Below are positions 50,238 to 57,786 of a stretch of 64,000 nt of DNA, piece by piece. This stretch comes from Streptomyces djakartensis. GTDB lineage: Bacteria > Actinomycetota > Actinomycetes > Streptomycetales > Streptomycetaceae. The DNA lies in the NCBI RefSeq assembly GCF_014651075.1, contig NZ_BMWE01000013.1:164373-228372 (forward strand). Direction: 5' to 3'. Position 1 is the stretch's first letter, and each line of letters starts with the position of its first letter. A program made the position numbers and the translations under genes. The notes under the pieces were generated by a model that ran no database searches, had not been told where the DNA came from, and saw only the letters and a program-made list of their open reading frames with translations.

Positions 50238-51697
50238 GGGTGTTCCGGCGGGTTCGGAGTCAGCACGGCCACGGCGGTGTCGTCCCGCACCGGCCGGGCG
50301 GGACTGCTCGCGTCACGTATCGTCACGGCGGCCGTCACGGCCGGGTCGACCGCCCCCGCACCGGTGCCGGGCGGCGGCGTCCAGCGGCTGGGCAGACCGT
50401 CGGTGTGCAGGATCAGCAGCCGGTCCGCCGCCCAGTCGGCCTCCTCCTCGCGGAGGGTGGCGGGGCGGTGCACCCCGACTATGCCCGGCCGGGACAGCAG
50501 GGGACGCCAGGTGCCGTCCGTGCGCAGCCGCGCCCCCACGTTCCCGATGCCGGCGAACCGCAGCCGCCAGGACCGCAGGTCGAGCTGGGCCAGGGCGACG
50601 GCCGCGCCCCGGGTGCCCCTCAGCGCCTCGTGCAGCCGCCGCAGCGACTCGGCGGGGGCGAGGTGGGCCCACCGGTGCAGCGCCGCGACAGCGGCGGACG
50701 AGGCCCGGGCCGCCTCCGGGCCGTGCCCCAGCCCGTCCGCCAGCATCAGCGTCACCCGGTCTCCGGAACGCACCCAGGTCCACGCGTCACCCGAGTACTC
50801 GGCTCCGGCGTAGGGGATGTTCACGCCACCGGCCCGCACGCCGGCGACCGGTACGGAGCGACCCCGCAGGGAGTCGGCGTCCGCGAGGCGTTCGAAGGCG
50901 CCGTCCGCCGGCGCTCCCCGGAGACCCGGCTCGTTCCGCTGCGCGCCGCCGTCTCCCGCACCCGGCTCCCGCGGACCGGAGGCGTGCGCTGTCCGGGAGC
51001 CCGGTGTGTCTGCCGGCGCGCCACCGCCGGCGAACCCGGCGCCCGGCAGTCCGTGAGCCGGTCCGGTCCGGGAAGCCGGCTCGTCCGCCCACGCGGGGCT
51101 GTCCGCCGCGGCGCCCCCCGGCAGGCCACCGCCCGGTACGCCGGAAGGCCACCGACCGCTGCCGCCGGACCGCACGGAACCCGGCGCGGCGGTCAAGGGC
51201 GCTTCGCCCCAGGTGCCCGACACACCGTCGGGCCGCACCGTCACCGCCGGGCCGGCGGGCGCGCCGTCGCGGCGCCGCGTGGTGCCGACCCGGGCCGCCG
51301 CGACCGTGCCGCGGCCGGGCGTGCTGTGCAGGTGGAAGTCGTCGGCGAGCCGCAGGCACGTGCCGAGGCCCGCGCCCAGCGAACCGGTCGTGGAGAAACC
51401 GTCACGCAGCGCCGCCGGCACGTCGGGCACACCCGGGCCGTGGTCGAACGCGACGATCTGCACGACCCGGGGCCGCTCACCGCCCGGGCGCAGCACGGGC
51501 GGGTCCACGACGTCGATGAGTACCTGACCGCCCTCGGCGTGCTTGAGCAGATTCGTGGCGAGTTCGGTCGCGACCAGCGCGGCGGCCGCGGTGCGCCGCT
51601 CGTCGAGCCCGGCCAGCGCCGCCGCGCCCTCCGCGGCGGCCCGCGCGTCGCGTACCCGGGTCGAGTCGCGCACCGGGACGTCCCACACCCTCGGCAT
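50234..51697 (-). CDS. RsbT-like kinase fused to RsbX-like phosphatase
   Basis: This 487-residue two-domain protein has an N-terminal HATPase (about 1-140) with ATELATNLLKHAEGG, DHGPGVPD and GSLGAGLGTCLRLAD. A long Gly/Pro/Ala-rich linker (about 140-285) follows. The C-terminal PP2C domain (about 290-487) has MLADGLGHGPEAARA, LILHTDGLPS and RDDTAVAVL. It combines a kinase that switches the stressosome on with a phosphatase of the kind that resets it. It sits fourth in the rsb operon with both junctions overlapping. Confidence 0.9.
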   Translation of the reverse strand: MPRVWDVPVRDSTRVRDARAAAEGAAALAGLDERRTAAAALVATELATNLLKHAEGGQVLIDVVDPPVLRPGGERPRVVQIVAFDHGPGVPDVPAALRDGFSTTGSLGAGLGTCLRLADDFHLHSTPGRGTVAAARVGTTRRRDGAPAGPAVTVRPDGVSGTWGEAPLTAAPGSVRSGGSGRWPSGVPGGGLPGGAAADSPAWADEPASRTGPAHGLPGAGFAGGGAPADTPGSRTAHASGPREPGAGDGGAQRNEPGLRGAPADGAFERLADADSLRGRSVPVAGVRAGGVNIPYAGAEYSGDAWTWVRSGDRVTLMLADGLGHGPEAARASSAAVAALHRWAHLAPAESLRRLHEALRGTRGAAVALAQLDLRSWRLRFAGIGNVGARLRTDGTWRPLLSRPGIVGVHRPATLREEEADWAADRLLILHTDGLPSRWTPPPGTGAGAVDPAVTAAVTIRDASSPARPVRDDTAVAVLTPNPPEHP

Positions 51698-52137
51698 CAG
51701 GCCTCCTCGCGCGGACGCGGCGGCCGGCTCACCCAGCAGGTGACCCGCACGGTGGTGCCCGCGCCCGGTGCGCTGTCGATGTCGAAGTCGTGCACCAGGC
51801 GCCGCGCGCCGCTCAGTCCCATGCCGAGCCCACCGCCGGAGGTGTAGCCGTCGGTGAGCGCCTGGTCCAGGTCGGCGATGCCCGGCCCCTCGTCGGTGAA
51901 GGCCAACCTCAGGCCCCGCACGCCGCCGCCGCTGACCTGCGTCGCCTCCATCCGTCCGCCACCGCCGTGCACGAGGGTGTTGCGGGCCAGCTCACTGGCC
52001 GCCGTGACCAGCTTGGTCTGCTCCACCAGGCCGAAGCCGAGCCGGGCCGCGGCCTGCCGTACGTGCTGGCGCACCCACACCAGGTCCATGTCCGACCGGA
52101 TGGGCAAGCAGGCCTCCACACCCGCGGCAGTGTGCAT
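51697..52137 (-). CDS. rsbT: RsbT, stressosome switch kinase
   Basis: This 146-residue HATPase protein kinase has the N box SELARNTLVHGGGGR, G1 box FTDEGPGIAD and G2 box GGLGMGLSGARRL. In Bacillus, RsbT phosphorylates RsbR and RsbS under stress, leaves the stressosome and activates the RsbU phosphatase. The gene order and the length support the name. Its start overlaps the rsbS stop (TGATG) and its stop overlaps the next start in the same way. Confidence 0.92.
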   Translation of the reverse strand: MHTAAGVEACLPIRSDMDLVWVRQHVRQAAARLGFGLVEQTKLVTAASELARNTLVHGGGGRMEATQVSGGGVRGLRLAFTDEGPGIADLDQALTDGYTSGGGLGMGLSGARRLVHDFDIDSAPGAGTTVRVTCWVSRPPRPREEA

Positions 52138-52556
52138 CACGGACTCTCCCGACGCGCACCGCCGGCGCGGGAGGCCGGGGCCTGCTGGGAGAGGAGTTCC
52201 ATGCCCGCCTCGGTGCTGAGCGCGGTGCTCAGCCCCGGCAGCGTCAGGCCCAGTTCCACCAGTGTGATGGCGACCGCCGGACGCATACCGGCCACCACCG
52301 TCCGCGCGGCCAGCAGCTTGGCCTGCGCGGCGATCTCGGCCAGCACCCGGCCGAGGAAGGAGTCGACGATCTCCACGCCGGAGATGTCGATCAGGACACC
52401 GCGCACCCCGGTACGCACGATGGTGTCCGAGAGGTCCTGCTGAAGCTGCTGCGCCGTGCTGTCGTGCAGGTCTCCCTGCAACGTGACCAGCAGGACGTCG
52501 CCGAGCCGCAGGACCGGAACGTGGCCCGTGACGGGACGGGAGTGGGCGTCGTTCAC
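52137..52556 (-). CDS. rsbS: RsbS, stressosome STAS scaffold
   Basis: This 139-residue single STAS-domain protein forms the stressosome core with RsbR. The phosphorylatable Ser is Ser66 in EIVDSFLGR, equivalent to Ser59 of Bacillus RsbS. AGMRPAVAITLVELGL is the conserved second half. The GTG start at 52556 is inside a GTGA overlap with rsbR, so translation is coupled. It lacks the N-terminal sensor found in RsbR. Confidence 0.92.
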   Translation of the reverse strand: MNDAHSRPVTGHVPVLRLGDVLLVTLQGDLHDSTAQQLQQDLSDTIVRTGVRGVLIDISGVEIVDSFLGRVLAEIAAQAKLLAARTVVAGMRPAVAITLVELGLTLPGLSTALSTEAGMELLSQQAPASRAGGARRESP

Positions 52557-53440
52557 CGCTGACCCGCACCCGGGTTCACGATGGCCGCGCCGAGCTGGTG
52601 CAGCGCGTAACCCAGCGCGTCCGAGAGGCTCGCACGGGTGATCACGTCCAGGTCCAGGCCCAGGTGGACCATGGTCTGCGCGATGGCGGGGCGGATGCCC
52701 GAGACGATGCACTCGGCACCCATCAGCCGCGCCGCCGCGACGGTCTTCATCAGGTGCTGCGCCACCAGTGAGTCGACCGTGGGCACCCCGGTGATGTCGA
52801 GGATCGCGAACCGGGCGTGCTGCTCGACGACGGCGTTCAGCAGCGTCTCCATCACGATCTGGCTGCGGGCACTGTCCAGCGTCCCGATCAGCGGTACGGC
52901 CACGATGCCGTCCCACAGCCGGATGACCGGGGTGGCCACCTCCAGCAGCTGCGTCCGCTGCCGGTCGCTGAGGGCCTGCCACTCGTTCAGTGCCGTCTGC
53001 ATCGCCACCAGCCGCAGGGTGCCCATCAGCACCGTGAGCGCCGTCGAACACGCCCGCAGGTGCTCGGGCGGCGCCTGCTCCAGATCGGCGGCCAGCAGGT
53101 TCTCGACGGGCGGCCGCAGCGCGGCCAGCTCGCTGGAGACCTGGGTGTTCGACAGTCCGGCGCGGGAGCGGGCCGCGCCCATCCGGGCCAGCTGCTCGCG
53201 CACCGCGCTGAACCCCGCCGAATCCGGGTCCTCGACCTGCCCCGACTCGGCCACCTGCGCCAGCGCGTCCACGACGACCTTGCCCGCCTCCACCGCCTCG
53301 TCTCGGGAGACGGTGAACACGGTACGGAACAGCGGCTCGTCCGCCCACCGCTGGGCGATCTGCTCCTGCCGTCGCCGCAGGAAGTCGCTGACCTCGTGCG
53401 TGGGCGTGGCGAGCTGTCCGTCCGCTTCGTGCTCCGGCAC
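52553..53440 (-). CDS. rsbR: RsbR, stressosome sensor subunit
   Basis: This 295-residue protein has an N-terminal all-helical, globin-like sensor region (about 15-150; EVSDFLRRRQEQIAQRWADE) and a C-terminal STAS domain (about 170-285; AILDITGVPTVDS, SGIRPAIAQTMVHLGLDL). The first phosphosite, Thr in many RsbR proteins, is Ser in VDS; the second keeps Thr in AQTMVHL. The GTG start at 53440 has GAGGAGAG. It is the first gene of the five-gene stressosome operon. Confidence 0.93.
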   Translation of the reverse strand: MPEHEADGQLATPTHEVSDFLRRRQEQIAQRWADEPLFRTVFTVSRDEAVEAGKVVVDALAQVAESGQVEDPDSAGFSAVREQLARMGAARSRAGLSNTQVSSELAALRPPVENLLAADLEQAPPEHLRACSTALTVLMGTLRLVAMQTALNEWQALSDRQRTQLLEVATPVIRLWDGIVAVPLIGTLDSARSQIVMETLLNAVVEQHARFAILDITGVPTVDSLVAQHLMKTVAAARLMGAECIVSGIRPAIAQTMVHLGLDLDVITRASLSDALGYALHQLGAAIVNPGAGQR

Positions 53441-53707
53441 CTGGTTCTCTCCTCATCCGCGTTGCGTCGGCCGAACCCGCTTCGGGCAACGAGACGGCTC
53501 TGTGACACTTGCCGGGCGACAACTCTAACCATGCGCCGACCTCGCACGACACCAGATCGGTAGCAAGCGATCCGGTTCAGGGCGACAGCGGTTGGCCGCC
53601 GCGGTCACCGGCGCGGCGCGGGGGAGGACCGACGTCCGGGCAGGGCGGAGCGAGGGCACCGGGCCGCCGGTCGAGCCGGGGCCGTGCCCGCTGGGGAACC
53701 TCGTTCG

Positions 53708-54109
53708 TCAGACGCCCTCGTCCCCCATTCCGTCGGGGACGGCCGGCCCTTCGTCGACGCGGGCCAGGGCCTCGTCCAGACTCTCCGATATCGGCACCGT
53801 GATGCTGACGCCGGTCAGTTCCAGGACGCGGCGTACGGCCGGGGTCGGGCTGATGACGTGCACGCTGCCGGCGTCCCCGCGGGTCTCCTGGTACACCCGC
53901 AGGATGATGTTCATCCCCGACGAGTCCATGAACGGGACGGACGAGAGGTCGAGCAGGAAGTGCCGTCGGCCGTGGTGGAGTTGGTTGGCCAGATGGGCCT
54001 GGAACTCGGTCGCGGTGTCGACGTCCAGGTAGCCGTCGACCGTGATCAGGGCCACGTCCTCCCTGGGCAGCTCGACTTCCACGGACAGCGGGTTCTGGGC
54101 GAGGGGCAC
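53708..54109 (-). CDS. STAS-domain anti-sigma factor antagonist
   Basis: This 133-residue RsbV/SpoIIAA-type protein carries the phosphorylatable Ser in PFMDSSGMNIILRV (about residues 63-64). When unphosphorylated it binds the RsbW-type kinase and frees the sigma factor. The start is GTG 54109 because GGAGGT lies 5 nt upstream; an in-frame TTG at 54124 is less likely. It lies 267 bp upstream of rsbR on the same strand and is a natural substrate for the phosphatases of that operon. Confidence 0.9.
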   Translation of the reverse strand: MPLAQNPLSVEVELPREDVALITVDGYLDVDTATEFQAHLANQLHHGRRHFLLDLSSVPFMDSSGMNIILRVYQETRGDAGSVHVISPTPAVRRVLELTGVSITVPISESLDEALARVDEGPAVPDGMGDEGV

Positions 54110-54455
54110 GGGTACCTCCAACAAGTGCTACGGCCTGGGCAGGTCACCTCTGCGGATGACCGCGGTGCGGGGCGATGCCGGTCCTGGGGCGGGCTCTGAT
54201 GCCTTTTCTCATGTGCCTCCCTTCGCTGCCGGGCTCCGTTCTCACCGCGCCCCGCGATTACCCCGGAAACCGCCCTCCATGCCTGCCGAACACGAAACGG
54301 CCCGGGCTCCCGGTACGGGCGTGCCCCCCGGGTCGCACGGCCGTGCGCCGAATGCGCTTGCGGCGGGAGGGTATTTGGTGCTGTGGAGAGGGGCGGGCGG
54401 GAGCCGTCCGCCCGGACTCGAGGGATCCGCACACCGCCAGGGAGGATGGAGCAGC
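54110..54455. other. 346-bp divergent intergenic region
   Basis: It separates the STAS gene from the PRC-barrel gene. No gene is supported. It contains the SigB-type promoter described at 54350-54374; nothing else stands out. Confidence 0.45.
54350..54374 (+). promoter_or_regulatory. SigB-type promoter for the PRC-barrel gene
   Basis: GAAT (54350-54353), 15 nt, GGGTAT (54369-54374) matches the GNNT-N14-16-GGGTAC/T consensus. The gene starts 81 bp downstream. Confidence 0.55.
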
Positions 54456-54827
54456 GTGACCATCGACAGAATCTGGTCGTACGCGCCGGGCAGCGGTCAC
54501 GTGGAGGGGGTGGACCTGACCGGGTTCACCGTCGCCGCGACCGACGGCACGATCGGGCACGTGGACCGGGAGGCGGCCCCGCACGGCATGCGGCACCTGG
54601 TCGTCGACACCGGCGTCTGGGTGTTCGGCCGCAGCGTCCTGGTGCCGGCCGGGGTGGTCACCGTCGTCGACGGGCAGGCCCGGAAGATCACGCTGGCGTG
54701 CAGCAGGTCAGACGCCAAGGCCGCGCCTCGCTTCCAGACGGACAGCGAGACCAGGGACCGGGAGTACCTGACCGCCGTGGGCGACTACTACGACCGGCTG
54801 CCTCCGCGCGAGACGGCCCCGGCCTGA
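54456..54827 (+). CDS. PRC-barrel domain protein
   Basis: This 123-residue soluble protein has an N-terminal PRC-barrel (about 15-80; GVDLTGFTVAATDGTIGHVD, then LVVDTGVWVFGRSVLVPAGV). PRC-barrels occur in RNA-processing and stress proteins; in Streptomyces such genes are common SigB-regulon members as I recall. The GTG at 54456 has GGAG five bases upstream. A SigB-type promoter lies ahead and a strong convergent terminator follows. Confidence 0.85.
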   Translation: MTIDRIWSYAPGSGHVEGVDLTGFTVAATDGTIGHVDREAAPHGMRHLVVDTGVWVFGRSVLVPAGVVTVVDGQARKITLACSRSDAKAAPRFQTDSETRDREYLTAVGDYYDRLPPRETAPA

Positions 54828-54862
54828 GCGAACCGGGTCCGGGGAACCGGATCCGCGAACCG

Positions 54863-54887
54863 GTCACGGGCGCGCCGCGCCCGTGAC
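54863..54887. terminator. convergent terminator
   Basis: GTCACGGGCGC (54863-54873), a 3-nt loop, GCGCCCGTGAC (54877-54887) form a perfect 11-bp stem between the convergent PRC-barrel and ATPase genes. Confidence 0.75.
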
Positions 54888-54896
54888 ATTCCCGGT

Positions 54897-55331
54897 TCAC
54901 CAGGGCAGGAAGACGTGCACGTCCTTGCCGCGCTCGTCGGTCACCACGCTGACCTGGTCGCACAGGGTGTGGATCAGGTGCCAGCCGATGCCTCCGCCAC
55001 CGCTGCGCGGATCGAAGGGACGGGGGGCGGGTTCCGTGGTGCTGCTGTCATGAAGGACCACATGCACCCCGTCGTAGGTCCGGCGCATCCGCAGCGCGAA
55101 CGGGCCCGGCGCGTACTGGACCGCGTTGGCGGCCAGTTCCGTCACCACCAACAGAATGTCGTCCCAGTACTCGGGGGCAGAGGGTGGCGAGGAGCGTGCC
55201 AGATCGCGCAGGAACTCCTCCGCGGCCAGTCGCGCACCCGTCACGTCGTGCGGCTCGCCCACGAAGCTGTTCGTGCGGCTCGGGATCTCCTCGGAGGTCA
55301 GTGCGTCATCCCCACGCGGCTCGGTTGACAT
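54897..55331 (-). CDS. RsbW-like ATP-binding protein
   Basis: This 144-residue HATPase_c_2 protein has the N box VVTELAANAVQYAPG (about 63-77), a weak G1 (VLHDSSTTEP) and the G2-like GGGGIGWHLI. It belongs to the Streptomyces-expanded group of anti-sigma-type ATPases; its sigma or STAS partner is unknown. GGAAAGG precedes ATG 55331. Its leader contains a 12-bp tandem duplication (55358-55381). Confidence 0.86.
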   Translation of the reverse strand: MSTEPRGDDALTSEEIPSRTNSFVGEPHDVTGARLAAEEFLRDLARSSPPSAPEYWDDILLVVTELAANAVQYAPGPFALRMRRTYDGVHVVLHDSSTTEPAPRPFDPRSGGGGIGWHLIHTLCDQVSVVTDERGKDVHVFLPW

Positions 55332-55357
55332 ATCGCCTTTCCGGCCCGGCGTCAGCA

Positions 55358-55381
55358 AGGGCTGTCGTCAGGGCTGTCGTC
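55358..55381. repeat. 12-bp tandem duplication
   Basis: AGGGCTGTCGTC occurs twice without a gap (55358-55369 and 55370-55381), 27 bp upstream of the ATPase gene start. It may be replication slippage or a doubled binding site. Confidence 0.7.
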
Positions 55382-55446
55382 CTTTCTCTTGCGTCGCCAC
55401 TGTTGCGTGTTCCCGTGGGGGCGGGGCCTACTCGTCCGGCTCCATC

Positions 55447-57345
55447 TCAGCGGAACACATTGTCGGAGTCGTCCCAGTTCGAGGGTTCCTGCGGGGTGCT
55501 CGCCCGCCCGGGACGCCTGCGTGTGTCGTACATCGCGTCGATCTCGGACGCGTAGTGCCGCGCGATCTCGTCCCGGCGCAGCTTCATCGAGGGCGTCAGC
55601 ATCCCGTTGGCCACGTCGAACGGCTCCGGCAGGACCCGGAACACCCGGATCGACTCCGATGGTGAGACGGAGCTGTTGGCCGCCGCCACGGCGCGCGCGA
55701 CCTCCTCACGCAGCGCGTTCTCCTCGCGTGCCTCCCGCAGCTCACCCTGGAGCGCCAGCGCTGCCCGCCAGTGCGCGAGGAACTCCGGATCCAGCGTGAT
55801 GAGGGCACCGACACACGGCCGGTTGTCGCCCACGACCACGGCCTGGTGGATCAGCGGATGCATCCGCAGCCGCTGTTCCAGGGCGGCCGGGGCGACGCTC
55901 TTGCCGCCGCTGGTGACGATGATGTCCTTCTTGCGGCCGGTGATCGTCAGATAGCCCTCGGAGTCGAGCTGCCCCAGATCCCCCGTGGCCAGCCAGCCGC
56001 CGCGCAGCGCGGCCCGGGTGGCGGCCTCGTCGCCCAGGTAGCCCTGGAACACCGACGGCCCGCGCACCAGGATCTCCCCGTCCTCGGCCACCTGGATCTC
56101 CGTCCCCGGCAGCGACTGCCCGACGGTCCCCGACTTCTCCCGGCCCAGCGGCTGCATCGTCACCCCGCCCGCCGTCTCCGTCAGACCGTAGCCGTCGTGC
56201 ACGTAGATGCCGATGCCCTCGTAGAAGAGTGACAGGTCCCGGCTGAGGGGGGAGCCGCCCGACGTCGCCCGCCGTACCCGGCCGCCCAGCGCGGCCCGCA
56301 GCCTGCGGTACACGGTGCGCTCGTACAGGGCGTGCTGGAGCCGCAGGTCCAAGCCGGGACCGCGGCCCCGGCCCAGCCGCTGGCGTTCCACAGCCGCGGC
56401 GAAGTCCCGCGCGGTCTCGGCGGCCCGCTCGAACAGCGCGCCGTTACCCCCCTGCTGGGCCGTGCGCAGGAAGTTCTTGTAGATCTTCTCGAAGACCGAC
56501 GGGACCGCGTAGAAGTACGTGGGCCGGAAGGACCGCAGTGCCGACGACAGCGCCTGATCGCCCAGGTCGCACTGGTGCCCCATCAGCAGGCCACCGCGCA
56601 GGCACAGGCCCTGGATCATCAGCCCGTACACGTGGGAGAAGGGCAGGAACGCCAGCACGGAGCCCTGCTCGCCGGGCGGAGCCGCGGTGTGGCCCCAGCC
56701 CCTCAGCAGCGTGTCACAGGGCGCGGCCAGGTTGCGGTGGCTCAGGGCGCAGCCCATGGCGTGGCCGGAGGTGCCGGAGGTATAGGCGATGACGGCGGTC
56801 GAGTCCGGCAGCACGATGCGGCGCATCGAGTCGACCGTGGTGAGCGGGACGGGCTCGCCGCGTACCGCCAGGTCCTCCAGCGCGCCCGCGTCCAGCTGCC
56901 AGACGTGGCGCAGCAGCGGCAGCGACGCGCACACCGAGCCGACCGTCATGACGCCCTGTTCGTCCTCGACCACCACGCCCACACAGCCGGCGTCCCGCAG
57001 GATCCACTCCACCTGGTCGCGCGACGACGTCGGGTAGACCGGTACGACCTCGGCCCCCACGGCCCACAGCGCGTAGCACAGGACCGTCCACTCGTAGCGG
57101 GTGCGTGCCATGATCGCCACGCGGTGGCCGGGCGCGATCCCGGAGGCGATCAGCCCCTTGGCCACGTCCACCACCTCGTCGCGCAGCTCGATCGCCGTCA
57201 CCTCCTCCCACGTGGCGGAGGCGGGAGAGGCGCGGCGGGCCAGCAGCGGTCTGGTGGGTTCGCGGTCCGCCGCCTCGAAGACACTGTCGGCGAGCCCCCC
57301 GGTGAGGGGCGGGACGGCAGGTGGAGCGAGGGCGAGGTCACGCAT
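55447..57345 (-). CDS. long-chain acyl-CoA synthetase (AMP-forming)
   Basis: This 632-residue adenylate-forming enzyme should activate fatty acids to acyl-CoA. The P-loop is AYTSGTSGHAMGCALSHRNL, where the usual PKG is AMG, so the conserved Lys is missing. Other motifs are normal: DGYGLTETAGGV (A5), GWLATGDLGQLD (A7) and ITGRKKDIIVTSGGKSVAP (A8). The catalytic Lys region near TPSMKLRRDEI is present. AGGAG precedes ATG 57345. Confidence 0.9.
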   Translation of the reverse strand: MRDLALAPPAVPPLTGGLADSVFEAADREPTRPLLARRASPASATWEEVTAIELRDEVVDVAKGLIASGIAPGHRVAIMARTRYEWTVLCYALWAVGAEVVPVYPTSSRDQVEWILRDAGCVGVVVEDEQGVMTVGSVCASLPLLRHVWQLDAGALEDLAVRGEPVPLTTVDSMRRIVLPDSTAVIAYTSGTSGHAMGCALSHRNLAAPCDTLLRGWGHTAAPPGEQGSVLAFLPFSHVYGLMIQGLCLRGGLLMGHQCDLGDQALSSALRSFRPTYFYAVPSVFEKIYKNFLRTAQQGGNGALFERAAETARDFAAAVERQRLGRGRGPGLDLRLQHALYERTVYRRLRAALGGRVRRATSGGSPLSRDLSLFYEGIGIYVHDGYGLTETAGGVTMQPLGREKSGTVGQSLPGTEIQVAEDGEILVRGPSVFQGYLGDEAATRAALRGGWLATGDLGQLDSEGYLTITGRKKDIIVTSGGKSVAPAALEQRLRMHPLIHQAVVVGDNRPCVGALITLDPEFLAHWRAALALQGELREAREENALREEVARAVAAANSSVSPSESIRVFRVLPEPFDVANGMLTPSMKLRRDEIARHYASEIDAMYDTRRRPGRASTPQEPSNWDDSDNVFR

Positions 57346-57366
57346 GCACTGCTCCTGACATGTACG

Positions 57367-57390
57367 GGGTGTGACGTTGCCGACGGGTAC
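57367..57390 (+). promoter_or_regulatory. possible SigB-type promoter for the DUF6480 gene
   Basis: GGGT (57367-57370), 14 nt, GGGTAC (57385-57390) fits the loose SigB consensus. The leader would be about 100 nt, so this is tentative. Confidence 0.3.
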
Positions 57391-57497
57391 CGTCATCGGC
57401 GGGGCTCGAATGTAGTCGAGGCAGGGCTCGAAGGGGTCCGGAAATACGGAAGTGGTCCCCACTGATGATCTCGGCGGGATCGGGGGACCCGGACGGC

Positions 57498-57731
57498 ATG
57501 AGTCACTACAGTCCTGATCCCGAACCCGAACGCTCCACCGGTCTGGAGCCCGGCGGCGGGGTGCCGCCGGGCGAGACCCCGCCCGCGGAGAGCAGCATGC
57601 CCGAGGCGCTGCCCCGGGAGACGCACAACCCGCCCAAGGGCTGGGCCAAGGCACCACTGACCCTGATCATCGTCCTCGCGGTGCTGATCGCGGCGTTCTT
57701 CCTGGCCTACGCCCTCGTCCTGATCCTCTGA
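57498..57731 (+). CDS. DUF6480 small membrane protein
   Basis: This 77-residue protein has an acidic, Pro-rich N-terminus (SPDPEPERSTGLEPGGGVPP) and one C-terminal membrane helix (LTLIIVLAVLIAAFFLAYAL). This is the standard layout of the DUF6480 family of Streptomyces, of unknown function. The start at ATG 57498 fits the family. It is divergent from the acyl-CoA ligase and convergent with the YbdK-like gene. Confidence 0.85.
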   Translation: MSHYSPDPEPERSTGLEPGGGVPPGETPPAESSMPEALPRETHNPPKGWAKAPLTLIIVLAVLIAAFFLAYALVLIL

Positions 57732-57786
57732 CCCCGTATCCCCTGACCGCCCGCCCCGACCCCCACCGCGCGACAGGCGGGACGCC

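Noticed and set aside
45864..50813. A 1649-codon open frame on the plus strand
   Set aside because: It is antisense to three well-supported genes (FUSC, NDH-2, PP2C). Its translation is low-complexity Arg/Gly/Gln/Val-rich, as expected from the GC bias of the opposite strand.
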